A DNA stretch of 64,000 bases from Ideonella_A sakaiensis_A (GTDB lineage Bacteria; Pseudomonadota; Gammaproteobacteria; Burkholderiales; Burkholderiaceae_C). Where the stretch lies: positions 744,001 to 808,000 of the forward strand of contig NZ_CP182947.1 of the NCBI RefSeq assembly GCF_048320135.1. The letters are read 5' to 3'. This document shows positions 40,685 through 49,245 of this stretch, in pieces. The notes beneath the pieces are model-generated. The model ran no database searches and was not told the DNA's origin. It was given only the letters and a program-made list of their open reading frames with translations. A program made the translations under genes and the position numbers. Numbering within the stretch: position 1 is the stretch's first letter; the number at the start of each line of letters is the position of its first letter.

Positions 40685-40698
40685 TTGACCTGTCTCAA
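40685..40698 (-). promoter_or_regulatory. FNR/ANR-type box upstream of the 40148-40627 gene
   Basis: On the + strand TTGACCTGTCTCAA; including the two preceding C's it is 16 bases identical to 21346-21361. A site centred at -41.5 would put the start of transcription near 40650, just before the Shine-Dalgarno sequence. Likely bound by an oxygen- or NO-responsive Crp/Fnr-family regulator. Confidence 0.55.
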
Positions 40699-40748
40699 TC
40701 AGCGATGCCTTTTGGCGGATCCGGCCGCAGCACCAAGAGACAACGCCG

Positions 40749-42704
40749 CTATTCGGCGCCACGCAGCATCAGCACGACCCGCATGCCCTGCTCCGGCGAG
40801 GTGTCGAGCGTCAGCTTGCCGCCCATGCGTTCGGCGAGCCGACGGGCCAGCGCAAGGCCGAGGCCGGGGCCGGCGTCGTCGACGCGTCCGAGCCGTTGGA
40901 ACAGGCGGAACGCCTGCTGCCGCTCCTCGTCCGACATGCCGGGGCCGCAGTCGTCGATGCGCAGGCTCACCATTGGCCGTTCCATGCGCGGCCCGACCGA
41001 CCAACGCAGCAGACTGCCGGTGTGGGCATGCTTGATCACGTTGTCAGCCAGTTCGGCGAGCAGCTGGCGCAGGCGGATCGGATCGGCGCGCACGCGCAAG
41101 TCGTCCGGTACCTCGTTACGGATCTTGACGCCAGCCCGCTCGGCGGCCTCGCGCAGCGGCTGCAAGGTCTGATCGATCTGCCCGCGCAGGCCGACTGTCG
41201 CCATCGACATCGCCAGCGTGCCGACGTCCGCGCTCTGCAGGTCGAGCAGGTCGTTGACCAGTTTCAGCAGGCGACCACCGGCATTGACGATCAGCCCGGC
41301 ATAGGCCTTGACCCGATCGGGCATCGTGCTGGCTTCCGTCGACTGCAACAGCTGAGCAAGCCCGAGCACCGCATTGAGCGGCGTGCGCAGTTCATGGCTG
41401 GCGCGCGACAGGATCGCGTGGGTGGTCATCTCGACCGCGCTGTCGATCTGCTGCTGCAGGCGCATCGCTCCGGCCGTGGCCAGACCCTGTGCAACCTCGC
41501 GCTGGGCCCTGAAATCGACCACCTGGTAGAGCAGCAGGGAAGCATGGTCGTGGTCGTCGCCAGCCGCCGGGTCTGCCACCTTCGAGACACTGGTCAGGCT
41601 CCACAGCGGCGTGCCGTCGGCATGCTGGCAGCGCCGCTCGAACTGCACGATGGCCCGGTCGCCGCGCGCCAGCAAGGCCAGCATCTGCGCCTCGATGACA
41701 CGGTCTTCGGCCACCGTCAGATCGAACTGGCGCAACTCGAGCAAAGCCTCGCGCCGGTGCCCGAGCATCGTGCACAGGGCGTCGTTGACCTCGAGCAGGC
41801 GCCCGTCAGTCGTCACCAGCGCCATGCCGAGCGGTGCCTGTTCGAATGCGGTGCGAAACCGCTGCAGGCCGCCGTGCCGGCGCTGGTCGAGCGCCTGGCG
41901 TTCGGCCGCGTTGCGCAACTGGATGACGCTGCCGACGCGCCGCCCGCGCTCGTCGCCGATCGGTGCACAGGAGATGTCGAGCAGCGTGCGCGTCCGGTTC
42001 CGCGCGACGGCGGCGACGGCCGGCAACATCTGCAGCACACTGCCCTGCATCACTGCCTCGTGCAGGGCCGCCGCCGGATCGCCGGTGCCGATGCCCTGCG
42101 CCGGTTCCAGGTTCAATACCTCGGACAGCGGGCGTCCATTCGCATCGATCTCGGCCCAGCCGGTCCAGCCCTCGGCGAGCGGATTCAGAAACAGCAACCG
42201 GCCGTTGGCATCGGTCAGCAGCACACCGTCCTGCACGCAGCGCAACGACTGCGCAAACCAGCGCTCCTCGGCCGCCGGCCGGCGCTCCAGCGCCGCCTTC
42301 GCGAGCGCCACCTCGACCGCTGCGCGCAGTTCGCGTTCCTCATAGGGCTTGGTGATGAAGCCGTAGGCGCCGATGCGCGCGGCGCGGTGAACCGTCTCGG
42401 GGTCGCTGTAGGCGGTGACGAAAAGGACCGGCAGCGCGCGCTTTGCGTTCAGTTGCGCGGCGAGGTCGACGCCGTCCGGGCCATGCTGCAGCCGCACGTC
42501 CATCAGCACCAGGGAGGGCCATTCCCGCTCGGCCAGTTTCTCCGCCTCCTCGGCGCTGCCGGCAATGCCGACCACCCGGTAGCCCTGCGCCCGCAGCTGC
42601 TGCTTCAGATCGAGGGCCTGTATCGCATCGTCCTCGACGATCATGATCGGCGCCGCGGACGATGGCGGCACCACAGGGCGATTGGGTTCCGGAACGGTGC
42701 TCAT
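40749..42704 (-). CDS. Receiver-PAS-PAS-histidine kinase hybrid
   Basis: 651 residues. The N-terminal receiver domain (19-135) has phosphoacceptor D69 (LVLMDVRLQHGPDGVDLA) and K119 (YGFITKP). Two PAS-like regions follow (about 148-265 and 283-400), then HisKA H437 in ILSRASHELRTPLNAVLGLAQLL, and an HATPase with N (LADNVIKHA), G1 (DDCGPGM) and G2 (AGPGLGLALA) boxes. No membrane helix, so cytoplasmic. It probably receives phosphate from the adjacent HWE kinase on D69 and relays it onward from its own kinase. GAGGAG precedes ATG 42704, ten bases after the kinase stop. Confidence 0.9.
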   Translation of the reverse strand: MSTVPEPNRPVVPPSSAAPIMIVEDDAIQALDLKQQLRAQGYRVVGIAGSAEEAEKLAEREWPSLVLMDVRLQHGPDGVDLAAQLNAKRALPVLFVTAYSDPETVHRAARIGAYGFITKPYEERELRAAVEVALAKAALERRPAAEERWFAQSLRCVQDGVLLTDANGRLLFLNPLAEGWTGWAEIDANGRPLSEVLNLEPAQGIGTGDPAAALHEAVMQGSVLQMLPAVAAVARNRTRTLLDISCAPIGDERGRRVGSVIQLRNAAERQALDQRRHGGLQRFRTAFEQAPLGMALVTTDGRLLEVNDALCTMLGHRREALLELRQFDLTVAEDRVIEAQMLALLARGDRAIVQFERRCQHADGTPLWSLTSVSKVADPAAGDDHDHASLLLYQVVDFRAQREVAQGLATAGAMRLQQQIDSAVEMTTHAILSRASHELRTPLNAVLGLAQLLQSTEASTMPDRVKAYAGLIVNAGGRLLKLVNDLLDLQSADVGTLAMSMATVGLRGQIDQTLQPLREAAERAGVKIRNEVPDDLRVRADPIRLRQLLAELADNVIKHAHTGSLLRWSVGPRMERPMVSLRIDDCGPGMSDEERQQAFRLFQRLGRVDDAGPGLGLALARRLAERMGGKLTLDTSPEQGMRVVLMLRGAE

Positions 42705-42714
42705 CAACTTCTCC

Positions 42715-45267
42715 TCAGGCACGGTCGGCCGCGGCCGCAGGTTTGGCGTCGAGCGGCCGCAGCAGATCGCCCAGGCCACTGCTGACGACCGTGCCGGGCC
42801 GCTCAGCGTCCCCGTTGGCGTTCGCGAAGCTCAGCGCGCCGCCCAGTTGGCCGGCCAACGCCACCGCGAGCTGCAAACCCATCGATTCGACGCCGTCGAC
42901 TTCGAATCCCGGTGGCATGCCGATGCCGTCGTCGGCGACACGCAGGCAGGGCACACCGTCGCGCATCCCCAGTTCGACATCGATCCTGCCGCCCGTCGCC
43001 GATTCGAATGCGTGCTGCAGCGCATTGCTGACCAGTTCGTTGACGAGCAGCCCGAACGGCAATGCACGCTCGACGGTGACGTCGATCGGCTCGACCGCCG
43101 CATGCAGCACGATGCCGCGGCCGGCGGCCCCGGCGGCTTCGCCGGCCAGCTTCAGCAGTTCGGCGGTGTACTTTGTCAGCGAGACATGTGTTGCGCCGTG
43201 ATGCGCCTCGCGCAACTGCTCGTGCACCAGCGCCATCGCCTGCACGCGGCGCGCGGTATCTTCCAGCGCGCGACGAGCCGGCTCGTCGGGCAGCAGCCGC
43301 CACTGCATGCGCAGCAGGCTGTGCACCATCTGCAGATTGTTCTTGACGCGGTGGTAGAACTCGCGCAACAGCGTCTCGCGACCGGCCAGCGCGGCTTCGA
43401 GGCGTCGTTGCTGGGCGCGCCGCTCGCTGACATCGAGCACCAGCGCGAGCGCCGCGGTGCCGGTCGTCGTTTCGACCGCCGACAGGCCGATCTCCAGTGG
43501 CACCGCCCTGCCATTACGGCGCCGCCCCGACAGATCGCTGCGCACCCACAACGGGCGGTCGACCGGGTTCTCGAAAAACCGCTGCTGCAGCCCGCGATGC
43601 GCGTCGCGCTGCTCATCCGGCAGCAGCGACAGCAGTGGCATGCCGGTCAGCTCGGCCACTTCGTAGCCGAAGATGCGCCCGGCCTCTGCATTGGCAAAGC
43701 GGATGTCGCCGTCGCGCCCGACCAGCAGCATGCCACTCGGTGCCAGCGCCGCGATCGTCGACAGCAGCTGTTCGCCGCGCCGGCGCTCGCTGACGTCGGC
43801 GCCGATCCAGAACATCCCGCCGCCGTGCTGGACGTTGGCGGGCACGAACTGGTACTCGACGATGCGTGGCCCGCCGCCGGTGCCGAAACGCTCTTCGCGC
43901 TCGAGCCGGATCGGCGATCCGGCCAGCGCCTGCTCGACCTGCGGCGCAAGCGCGAGCCGCCGCGCCTCCGGCAGGCCGGCGGCCCATGATCCACCGACCA
44001 GCGTGTCCGGGCGGCCCGCCGCCGCAGCGCACCAGGCCGCGTTGGCAAAGCGCAGCACCCCATCGGCATCCACATAACCAAGCTGCAACGGCACCGCGGC
44101 GGTCAGCGCCGTCAGGAAATGTTCGCTGTCGGCAATCCGGCGCTCGAGGCGGCGCTGATCGGTGACGTCCATCTCGTGCGACAGGAAGCCACTGACGTCG
44201 CCTTGCGGACCCTGCTCAGCCACCAGGATCGTCTGGATGCGCCGGCCTTCGACGCCGCGTTCGACCACGACCGTCTCACCGGCCAGCACCTGCCGGCGCA
44301 GCTGCGCCAACTCGTCCGCTGCCACGCCGCCGTCGCGGTTGTCGAAATGCAGCGTGCCGCCGCCAACCGCGGCGCCCTGCGCGAGCAGACGATTGGCGAT
44401 GCGGTTATGCCCATCGGCCGACCAGTAGCCGACGCGGGCAGGCATCGCATCCAGAGTCAATTGCAGCCGCCGTTCGCCGATGCGCCGGACCTCGACCTCG
44501 GCCTCGAGCCGCTGGTTGGAAGTGATCAGCTCGCGCCGTTGCGACTGCAGCGCTTCTGCGGCAGCGTCGAGCGCCTGCGCGACGACGCCGATCTCGTCAC
44601 CGTGCCGGTCGCCGCTGCGGTGTTCGAGCCGGCCGCTGCGCAGCGCATCGGCCGCATCGTGCAGCCGCCGCAACCGCTTGCCGAAGACGCCGCTCAGCAA
44701 CCAGCCCGCGATGCCGATGGCCAGCACCAGCGCCAGCTGCAGCGCCAGCGCCAGCGCAGTCCAGCGGCGCAGCGCAGCGGCCATGCGCTCGTCGAGGTCG
44801 AACGACCAGCGGTGAGCGACATCGGCCGTCGACTGGGTTTCAAGGACCAGCCGCTCGACGAGCAGCGCCCTGCGCCTGGCGCGCAGATCGGCGCTTGCGC
44901 CCGGCGTCGGCGCCGGGTTGAGCTCGGCCTGCTCGAGCAGCGTGAACAGCGGCTCGAGCCCGGCCAGCGACGCGGCCAGCGGCGCGAGCGCGAGGCCGGG
45001 CCAACGCTCGCGGACATGTCTGACGCTGTCCGCCATCGCCGCCAGACGCTCGCGCCATTCGCCGGCCGTCTCCTGGCCCGGGAAAAGCAGAAAGTGGTGC
45101 GTCGACGCCAGCAGCGCCACCGCGCGGTGGTTGATCTGCTGCGCGTCCTGGCGACCGAGAACCTGGGCCGCTGCTGCGCGCCTCCCCAGTTCCATCACCG
45201 CGAGACTGGCCACCGCGAGGACGACCACGACGATGGTTGTCAGTCCGATCTGGCGGCGTATCAGCAT
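42715..45267 (-). CDS. Membrane HWE/HisKA_2-type histidine kinase with HAMP and PAS domains
   Basis: 850 residues: helix 1 (about 7-27), periplasmic domain, helix 2 (about 170-195), HAMP (FGKRLRRLHDAADALRSGRLEHRSGDRHGDEIGVVAQAL), three PAS-like repeats each ending in a DVT/DVSERR block (about 260-640), then HisKA_2 with the phosphoacceptor in REFYHRVKNNLQMVHSLLRMQ. The HATPase has LLVNELVSNALQHAF and VADDGIGMPPG. HisKA_2 kinases often act with CheY-like receivers, here the next gene. It follows the binding-protein gene by 13 bp, which suggests it reads that protein's ligand state. Confidence 0.9.
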   Translation of the reverse strand: MLIRRQIGLTTIVVVVLAVASLAVMELGRRAAAAQVLGRQDAQQINHRAVALLASTHHFLLFPGQETAGEWRERLAAMADSVRHVRERWPGLALAPLAASLAGLEPLFTLLEQAELNPAPTPGASADLRARRRALLVERLVLETQSTADVAHRWSFDLDERMAAALRRWTALALALQLALVLAIGIAGWLLSGVFGKRLRRLHDAADALRSGRLEHRSGDRHGDEIGVVAQALDAAAEALQSQRRELITSNQRLEAEVEVRRIGERRLQLTLDAMPARVGYWSADGHNRIANRLLAQGAAVGGGTLHFDNRDGGVAADELAQLRRQVLAGETVVVERGVEGRRIQTILVAEQGPQGDVSGFLSHEMDVTDQRRLERRIADSEHFLTALTAAVPLQLGYVDADGVLRFANAAWCAAAAGRPDTLVGGSWAAGLPEARRLALAPQVEQALAGSPIRLEREERFGTGGGPRIVEYQFVPANVQHGGGMFWIGADVSERRRGEQLLSTIAALAPSGMLLVGRDGDIRFANAEAGRIFGYEVAELTGMPLLSLLPDEQRDAHRGLQQRFFENPVDRPLWVRSDLSGRRRNGRAVPLEIGLSAVETTTGTAALALVLDVSERRAQQRRLEAALAGRETLLREFYHRVKNNLQMVHSLLRMQWRLLPDEPARRALEDTARRVQAMALVHEQLREAHHGATHVSLTKYTAELLKLAGEAAGAAGRGIVLHAAVEPIDVTVERALPFGLLVNELVSNALQHAFESATGGRIDVELGMRDGVPCLRVADDGIGMPPGFEVDGVESMGLQLAVALAGQLGGALSFANANGDAERPGTVVSSGLGDLLRPLDAKPAAAADRA

Positions 45268-45280
45268 CGTCGCAGCCCCC

Positions 45281-46336
45281 TCATGGGCGTTCGGTCGCAT
45301 GCGGCCGAACGCGGCGCAGCAGCGACGAATCGACCATTCCCGCCGCATCGATCCCGGCGCCAGCCGGCGCATGGCCTTCCCGCACCGCCCAGCGCGCCAG
45401 GCTGCGCAGTTGCTGGACCAGCGACGGTTCGATCGACAGCGACGGGTGCAGGCGTTGCCACGCATCGACCTGGTTCTGCGTCGAGCGCGCGTCGGCGCCG
45501 GGCAGCAGCCTGATGATCTGCCGCTCGTCGTCGAGCCGCTGCTCGGCCGTCGCCAGCTCGCGCAGCAGCGACTCGATCGCCGCGCCATGCCGGGCCAGCT
45601 TGGCACGCGTCGTCACGAGGTTGTACGAAGCGGTGTAGAGCCCGGGGATCGGTATCGAGACCGCATTCGGGCCAAGTGCCTGCGCAACGCGCTCGCGGTG
45701 CGGCGACCAGACGACGACGGCGTCGATGCGGCGTTGAACCAGCGCCTGCGGCATCTCGCCGGTGGCCAGGTCGACGCGCTCGACGAGCGACGGATCGACG
45801 CCGCGGGTCAGCAGCAGCGAGTCGAGCACGAAATCGCCGCTCGAGCGCTTGACGACGCCGACCCGTTTGCCCGCGAGGTCGCCCGCATCGGCGATGCCGC
45901 TTCGACGATCGCCGATCACGCTGACCGAATTGCGCAGCGTCGCGATGCTCGAGACGATCACCACGTCATGCCCGGCCAGGCCCGCGAAGACGATCGGAAA
46001 TGCGCTCGCCGCGACCAGGTCGAAGTCGTCGCGCAACAACCTCTCGACGCAGTCGGCACCAGAGGTGCACGACTCCATGTCCAGCGCGATGCCGGCCCGC
46101 GGCAGGTCGGCGGTGCTCTTCGCCATGCGCAACAGCACCGACAGGTCGTCGTCGGCGGCACCGACGCGCAGCGCGGCGGGATCCGCCGCCAGCGCCGCAG
46201 TGGCCAGCAGCAGGCCGAGCGCAGCCACGGCGTGGCGGGCCAGCCGCCGCAGGCAGCCAAGGAACGGACTGCCGTCGCGCGTGCCTCCGGTCGGGGCGGC
46301 CAACGGCACCCCCCTCGACGCGAATGGAACAAGCAT
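45281..46336 (-). CDS. Periplasmic ABC-type solute-binding protein (PhnD/SsuA-like), sensory
   Basis: 351 residues: N-terminal RRLARHAVAALGLLLATAALA is a signal peptide ending near residue 51. The mature part LRVGAADDDLSVLLRMAKSTADLPRAGIALDMESCTSGADCVERLLRDDFDLVAASAFPIVFAGLAG is the type 2 periplasmic-binding fold. AGDLAGKRVGVVKRSSGDFVLDSLLL and RRIDAVVVWSPH continue it, as in the nitrate/sulfonate/thiamine-precursor group. There is no ABC permease or ATPase beside it; the following genes are sensor kinases. That suggests a ligand-sensing rather than transport role. The first 30 residues are atypically long before the signal; a shorter start is possible. Confidence 0.82.
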   Translation of the reverse strand: MLVPFASRGVPLAAPTGGTRDGSPFLGCLRRLARHAVAALGLLLATAALAADPAALRVGAADDDLSVLLRMAKSTADLPRAGIALDMESCTSGADCVERLLRDDFDLVAASAFPIVFAGLAGHDVVIVSSIATLRNSVSVIGDRRSGIADAGDLAGKRVGVVKRSSGDFVLDSLLLTRGVDPSLVERVDLATGEMPQALVQRRIDAVVVWSPHRERVAQALGPNAVSIPIPGLYTASYNLVTTRAKLARHGAAIESLLRELATAEQRLDDERQIIRLLPGADARSTQNQVDAWQRLHPSLSIEPSLVQQLRSLARWAVREGHAPAGAGIDAAGMVDSSLLRRVRPHATERP

Positions 46337-46490
46337 CGAGCCATGGTACCAACTCGGCGCGCGCCGGCGACGAAGTGCGAGCGCTCGGTGCGCCGGCGAG
46401 CGTCGGCCAGGCATCGCGCCGTAGCCTGCGGCCGGCATCGCGATGCGTGCCCGAACGGCGGCTGCAACCCCGCCTTATCATCGCGCGACC

Positions 46491-47396
46491 ATGTGGAATT
46501 GCCGCCGCGCTTTGCCCGCCGACTGGCCGTCGCTTGCGCCGCTGGTGCACCAATGGAATCAGCGCGCCGACGGCCGCGTGCGCTGCCTGCACGCCGAACA
46601 AGGCGCGACGCCCGAGCAGCAGGCCGAGTCGATGCGCGGGCTGGCGGCAGACAAAGCGGTTTTCATCGTCGCCAGCCGACGTTCCAACGACGCAGCCATC
46701 GGCGGCCTGGCTGGCGCCACCTTCGACGCTGCGGCCGGTCGCGCCTGGGTCTGGGGGCCGCTGGTCGACGAGCAAGACGACGCCGATGCACTGCGCGCCA
46801 CATTGATCGATGCGCTGCGGCGAGCGCTTCCGCAGATCAGCCGCTTCGATTCTTTTCCGCAGGCCGACGAAGCGTCACTGCTGCGCGCTCTCGAGGCTGC
46901 CGGATTCCTGCACCTGCAGCACCATCGGGTAATGGCGCTCGAAGCCAGCGACTGCCCGCCAGCGAGCGCAGTACCGATCATCGACGCCGGCAAAACGCAC
47001 CCGCTGCTCGGCGAACTGCCCGAGCTGCACGACCGCCTGTTTCCACAGACCTATCTTCCCGGTGCAGCGCTCGCCGCCAGCGTCGACGATGCGCACCGCC
47101 TGCTGGTCGCCATCGCCGGCGGCCGGCTTGCCGGATACGTCTATGTGCAGCACCAGCAGGTCGAAGGCGAAGGCTATGTCGACTACCTCGGCGTTGCCGA
47201 ATCCGCTCGCGGTCAAGGGCTCGGCGGAGCACTGCTGACGGCCGCGGCGCGCTGGGCGCTGATCGAACGCGCGCTGCCGCGTCTGCACCTGACGGTGCGG
47301 CAGGACAAGCCGGTCGCACTGCGGCTGTACGAAGGCGCCGGCTTCCGCGAGGTGGCCGCCGGTGCGCACTGGATGTGGCAGCGCGCGCCAGCTTGA
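46491..47396 (+). CDS. GNAT-family N-acetyltransferase
   Basis: 301 residues with two GNAT-like halves. The C-terminal half has the acetyl-CoA loop GYVDYLGVAESARGQGLGGALLTAAARWA (R-G-x-G-L-G pattern) and VRQDKPVALRLYEGAGF. The N-terminal half is a degenerate GNAT repeat. Tandem GNAT proteins acetylate amines, peptides or small toxins; the substrate is unknown. Starts at ATG 46491, divergent from the binding-protein gene. Confidence 0.85.
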   Translation: MWNCRRALPADWPSLAPLVHQWNQRADGRVRCLHAEQGATPEQQAESMRGLAADKAVFIVASRRSNDAAIGGLAGATFDAAAGRAWVWGPLVDEQDDADALRATLIDALRRALPQISRFDSFPQADEASLLRALEAAGFLHLQHHRVMALEASDCPPASAVPIIDAGKTHPLLGELPELHDRLFPQTYLPGAALAASVDDAHRLLVAIAGGRLAGYVYVQHQQVEGEGYVDYLGVAESARGQGLGGALLTAAARWALIERALPRLHLTVRQDKPVALRLYEGAGFREVAAGAHWMWQRAPA

Positions 47397-47433
47397 ACTG
47401 CGGCCTTACGCCGCCTTCACGGGGCCAAGGCCC

Positions 47434-47781
47434 TCAGTGGCTGGTCTGCCGGACCGGGTTCTGTTGCGACCAGACGTACAGCCGGCCGTAGTCGCCACCA
47501 AAGGCACGCTGCTTCAGTTGCTCGTAGATGATCGAGCACTGCTGGATCAGCGGGGTATCGGTGCGGCCTTGCAGCACCGCTCGGTTGCACATCAGGTAGT
47601 CGCGTTTCAGTTCGGCAACCGTCAACGATTCGATGCGCTGCGTCGACGCCGGCTCGACAGCTGTCAATGGCGCCGCCTGCAGCGGCACCACGACAAAGAT
47701 CGCGCTTGCGCAGCAGCTGCGCAGCCACCGAGACAACAGCTTCGTCGCCCCGCGCCCTGGCAATTCAGGAGTGATGTTCAT
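47434..47781 (-). CDS. Exported hypothetical protein
   Basis: 115 residues. Hydrophobic RWLRSCCASAIFVVVPLQAA near residues 18-37 looks like a signal peptide. The mature part (IESLTVAELKRDYLMCNRAVLQGRTDTPLIQQCSIIYEQLKQRAFGGDYGRLYVW) contains two cysteines that could pair and resembles small periplasmic proteins of unknown role seen in Burkholderiales. AAAGGAGC precedes ATG 47781. Family not identified. Confidence 0.65.
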   Translation of the reverse strand: MNITPELPGRGATKLLSRWLRSCCASAIFVVVPLQAAPLTAVEPASTQRIESLTVAELKRDYLMCNRAVLQGRTDTPLIQQCSIIYEQLKQRAFGGDYGRLYVWSQQNPVRQTSH

Positions 47782-48138
47782 CGGGTGCTCCTTTGTCGAG
47801 GCGGCGAACCGCCGATATCGGTAAGAGCAACCGATGGTTACAGCCGTTCCGGCGTTTGCCGGCCGTTGCAGTGTCAGCAAAAACCGGGTGCCGATGCAGG
47901 CGAAATGCCAGTGCCAGGCGGCCTGGCGCAGCTGCCGGGCGAAATCGCCATCGAAAGAGTCTGGCGGCTCGGCGCGGGTTCGCACTCATCGGATGCTCCT
48001 TCGCGAACGAAGCCGGCACATCGCCGGCCACGAAGAAAGCATGCGCGCGAAGCCGGTAGCAGGCCATCGGCCTGTTGTCCCGCCACCGCTTGCGCTGCGC
48101 GGGCGATGCGGCCCGGATGCAGGACCGCTGTCCCGGTT
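47782..48138. other. Gap without a convincing gene
   Basis: 357 bp between the 115-residue exported protein and the LuxR remnant. It holds a second start-like context, AAGGAGCATCCGATGA near 47987-48003 (minus strand), almost the same as the AAAGGAGCACCCGATGA used at 47781. The frame from ATG 47989 would give a 74-residue Arg-rich peptide ending inside the downstream gene. I do not consider that a gene, but the duplicated initiation sequence may mark a leader or a local duplication. Nothing else is recognisable. Confidence 0.4.
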
Positions 48139-48492
48139 TCAGCAAACCGGCTGCTGGCGGGCGCCGAAACCGGCGTCCTTCGCCAGCACGATCGCCTGGC
48201 TGCGCGACTCGACCATCAGCTTCGCGAAGATGCTCGAGACATGGTTGCGCGCCGTCTTCTCGCTGATACCCAGGTGGGCAGCGATCTGGTGGTTGTCGAG
48301 CCCGCGGGCAAGGAAATCGAGCAGCTCGCGCTCGCGTTCGGTCAGTTTGGCGAATACCCCGAGATGGCTGGCCGGCGACGGCAGGAAATCGTGCATCGCC
48401 GCCACCAGCCTGGCCCACGCCGGCTCGTCGGTCAGCATGAAGTGGTTCGGGCTGTCGAGTTGCAGAAAGCTGGCGCCAGTTTCAAGCAGCAA
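48139..48492 (-). pseudogene. 5'-truncated alpha/beta-hydrolase-LuxR fusion regulator (HTH remnant)
   Basis: The frame is blocked by TAG at 48493-48495 and only a TTG or an internal ATG could start it. The first ~30 residues (ASFLQLDSPNHFMLTDEPAWARLVAAMHDFL) are the C-terminal end of an alpha/beta hydrolase, including the catalytic-His neighbourhood SPNHF. The next ~65 are a LuxR/GerE helix-turn-helix (LTERERELLDFLARGLDNHQIAAHLGISEKTARNHVSSIFAKL). Intact homologues carry a full hydrolase fused to this HTH; here some 200+ residues are missing. Translation from ATG at 48438 could still make a free HTH protein. Origin by truncation is inferred. Confidence 0.65.
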
Positions 48493-48588
48493 CTATGGCG
48501 ACGGCAGGGTCACCGCGGCCACTGAGCGCCGCGTTGCGGACGAATGACCGGCCTTTGCGTGCGCTGACCGCCGACGCCGGCGCACCCC

Positions 48589-49068
48589 TCAGTGGTGCGG
48601 CCTGGCGCAGATCTGCCCGTGGCGGGCATCACCCATCAGCGCATGGAATTGCTCGTGCGGCATGCTCAGCAGGCACTGGTGGTCGCCGCATTCCATATAA
48701 ACCACGTCGTTGGCCTCGAGCTCGTCGTCGACGATGGTCTCGATGCCCCAGGCCATGCCGACCGGCGGCACCGCACCGCGCTCGCAATCGGCAAACAATT
48801 CGGCGACACGGTCCTCGTCGGCCAGGTGCAACTGGCGGCGACCCAGCAGCCGCGCGAGCTGGCCGATCTGCACGACCTTGTCGGCCGGCACGACCGCCAT
48901 CACCGCGCCGTCGTCGTCTTCGAGCAGCACCGACTTGGCCAGCGAGTGCGGCAGCACATGCGCCATCCGCGCCGTCTCGGCGCTGCTGTGGCTGGGTTCA
49001 TGGGCGTGGAGCTCGTAGCGGGCGCCACGCTGGTCGAGGTAGTTCGACAGGCGTTCGGGCATCGACAT
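48589..49068 (-). CDS. YbaK/ProX-type aminoacyl-tRNA deacylase-like protein
   Basis: 159 residues of the YbaK/EbsC fold: ARYELHAHEPSHSSAETARMAHVLPHSLAKSVLLEDDDGAVMAVVPADKVVQI has the conserved K (LAKSVLL) that is essential in trans-editing enzymes. GRRQLHLADEDRVAELFADCERGAVPPVGMAWGIETIVDD gives the 'G-x-V-P-P-x-G' loop. Such proteins hydrolyse mischarged Pro-, Ala- or Cys-tRNAs. A strong AGGAGG lies seven bases before ATG 49068. Confidence 0.88.
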   Translation of the reverse strand: MSMPERLSNYLDQRGARYELHAHEPSHSSAETARMAHVLPHSLAKSVLLEDDDGAVMAVVPADKVVQIGQLARLLGRRQLHLADEDRVAELFADCERGAVPPVGMAWGIETIVDDELEANDVVYMECGDHQCLLSMPHEQFHALMGDARHGQICARPHH

Positions 49069-49188
49069 GGCATCCTCCTTGGCACGGGAAAGACAAGCGG
49101 CCAGCGCGCCGCCGTCACGGCCGCTGGCTCGTCGGATGCATAGTTTGCGCCTCGACCGCGCTGATTTCCAGGACCGCTGTCGTCGGCA

Positions 49189-49211
49189 GGCCGGGCTCTT
49201 CCGGCCCGGCC
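49189..49211 (-). terminator. Strong hairpin after the PLP-enzyme gene
   Basis: GGCCGGGC and GCCCGGCC, eight pairs with a seven-base loop, 35 bp after the stop of the aminotransferase-like gene. No T-run on the minus strand, but the position between two same-strand genes fits a terminator. Confidence 0.5.
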
Positions 49212-49245
49212 CCCGAAAATGCCACCGAATTCGGCGGCTCGCCGA

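Noticed and set aside
47765..47989. 74-residue frame with a good Shine-Dalgarno sequence upstream of the exported protein gene
   Set aside because: Arg-rich, no family resemblance, and ends inside the next gene; noted only as a duplicated start context.
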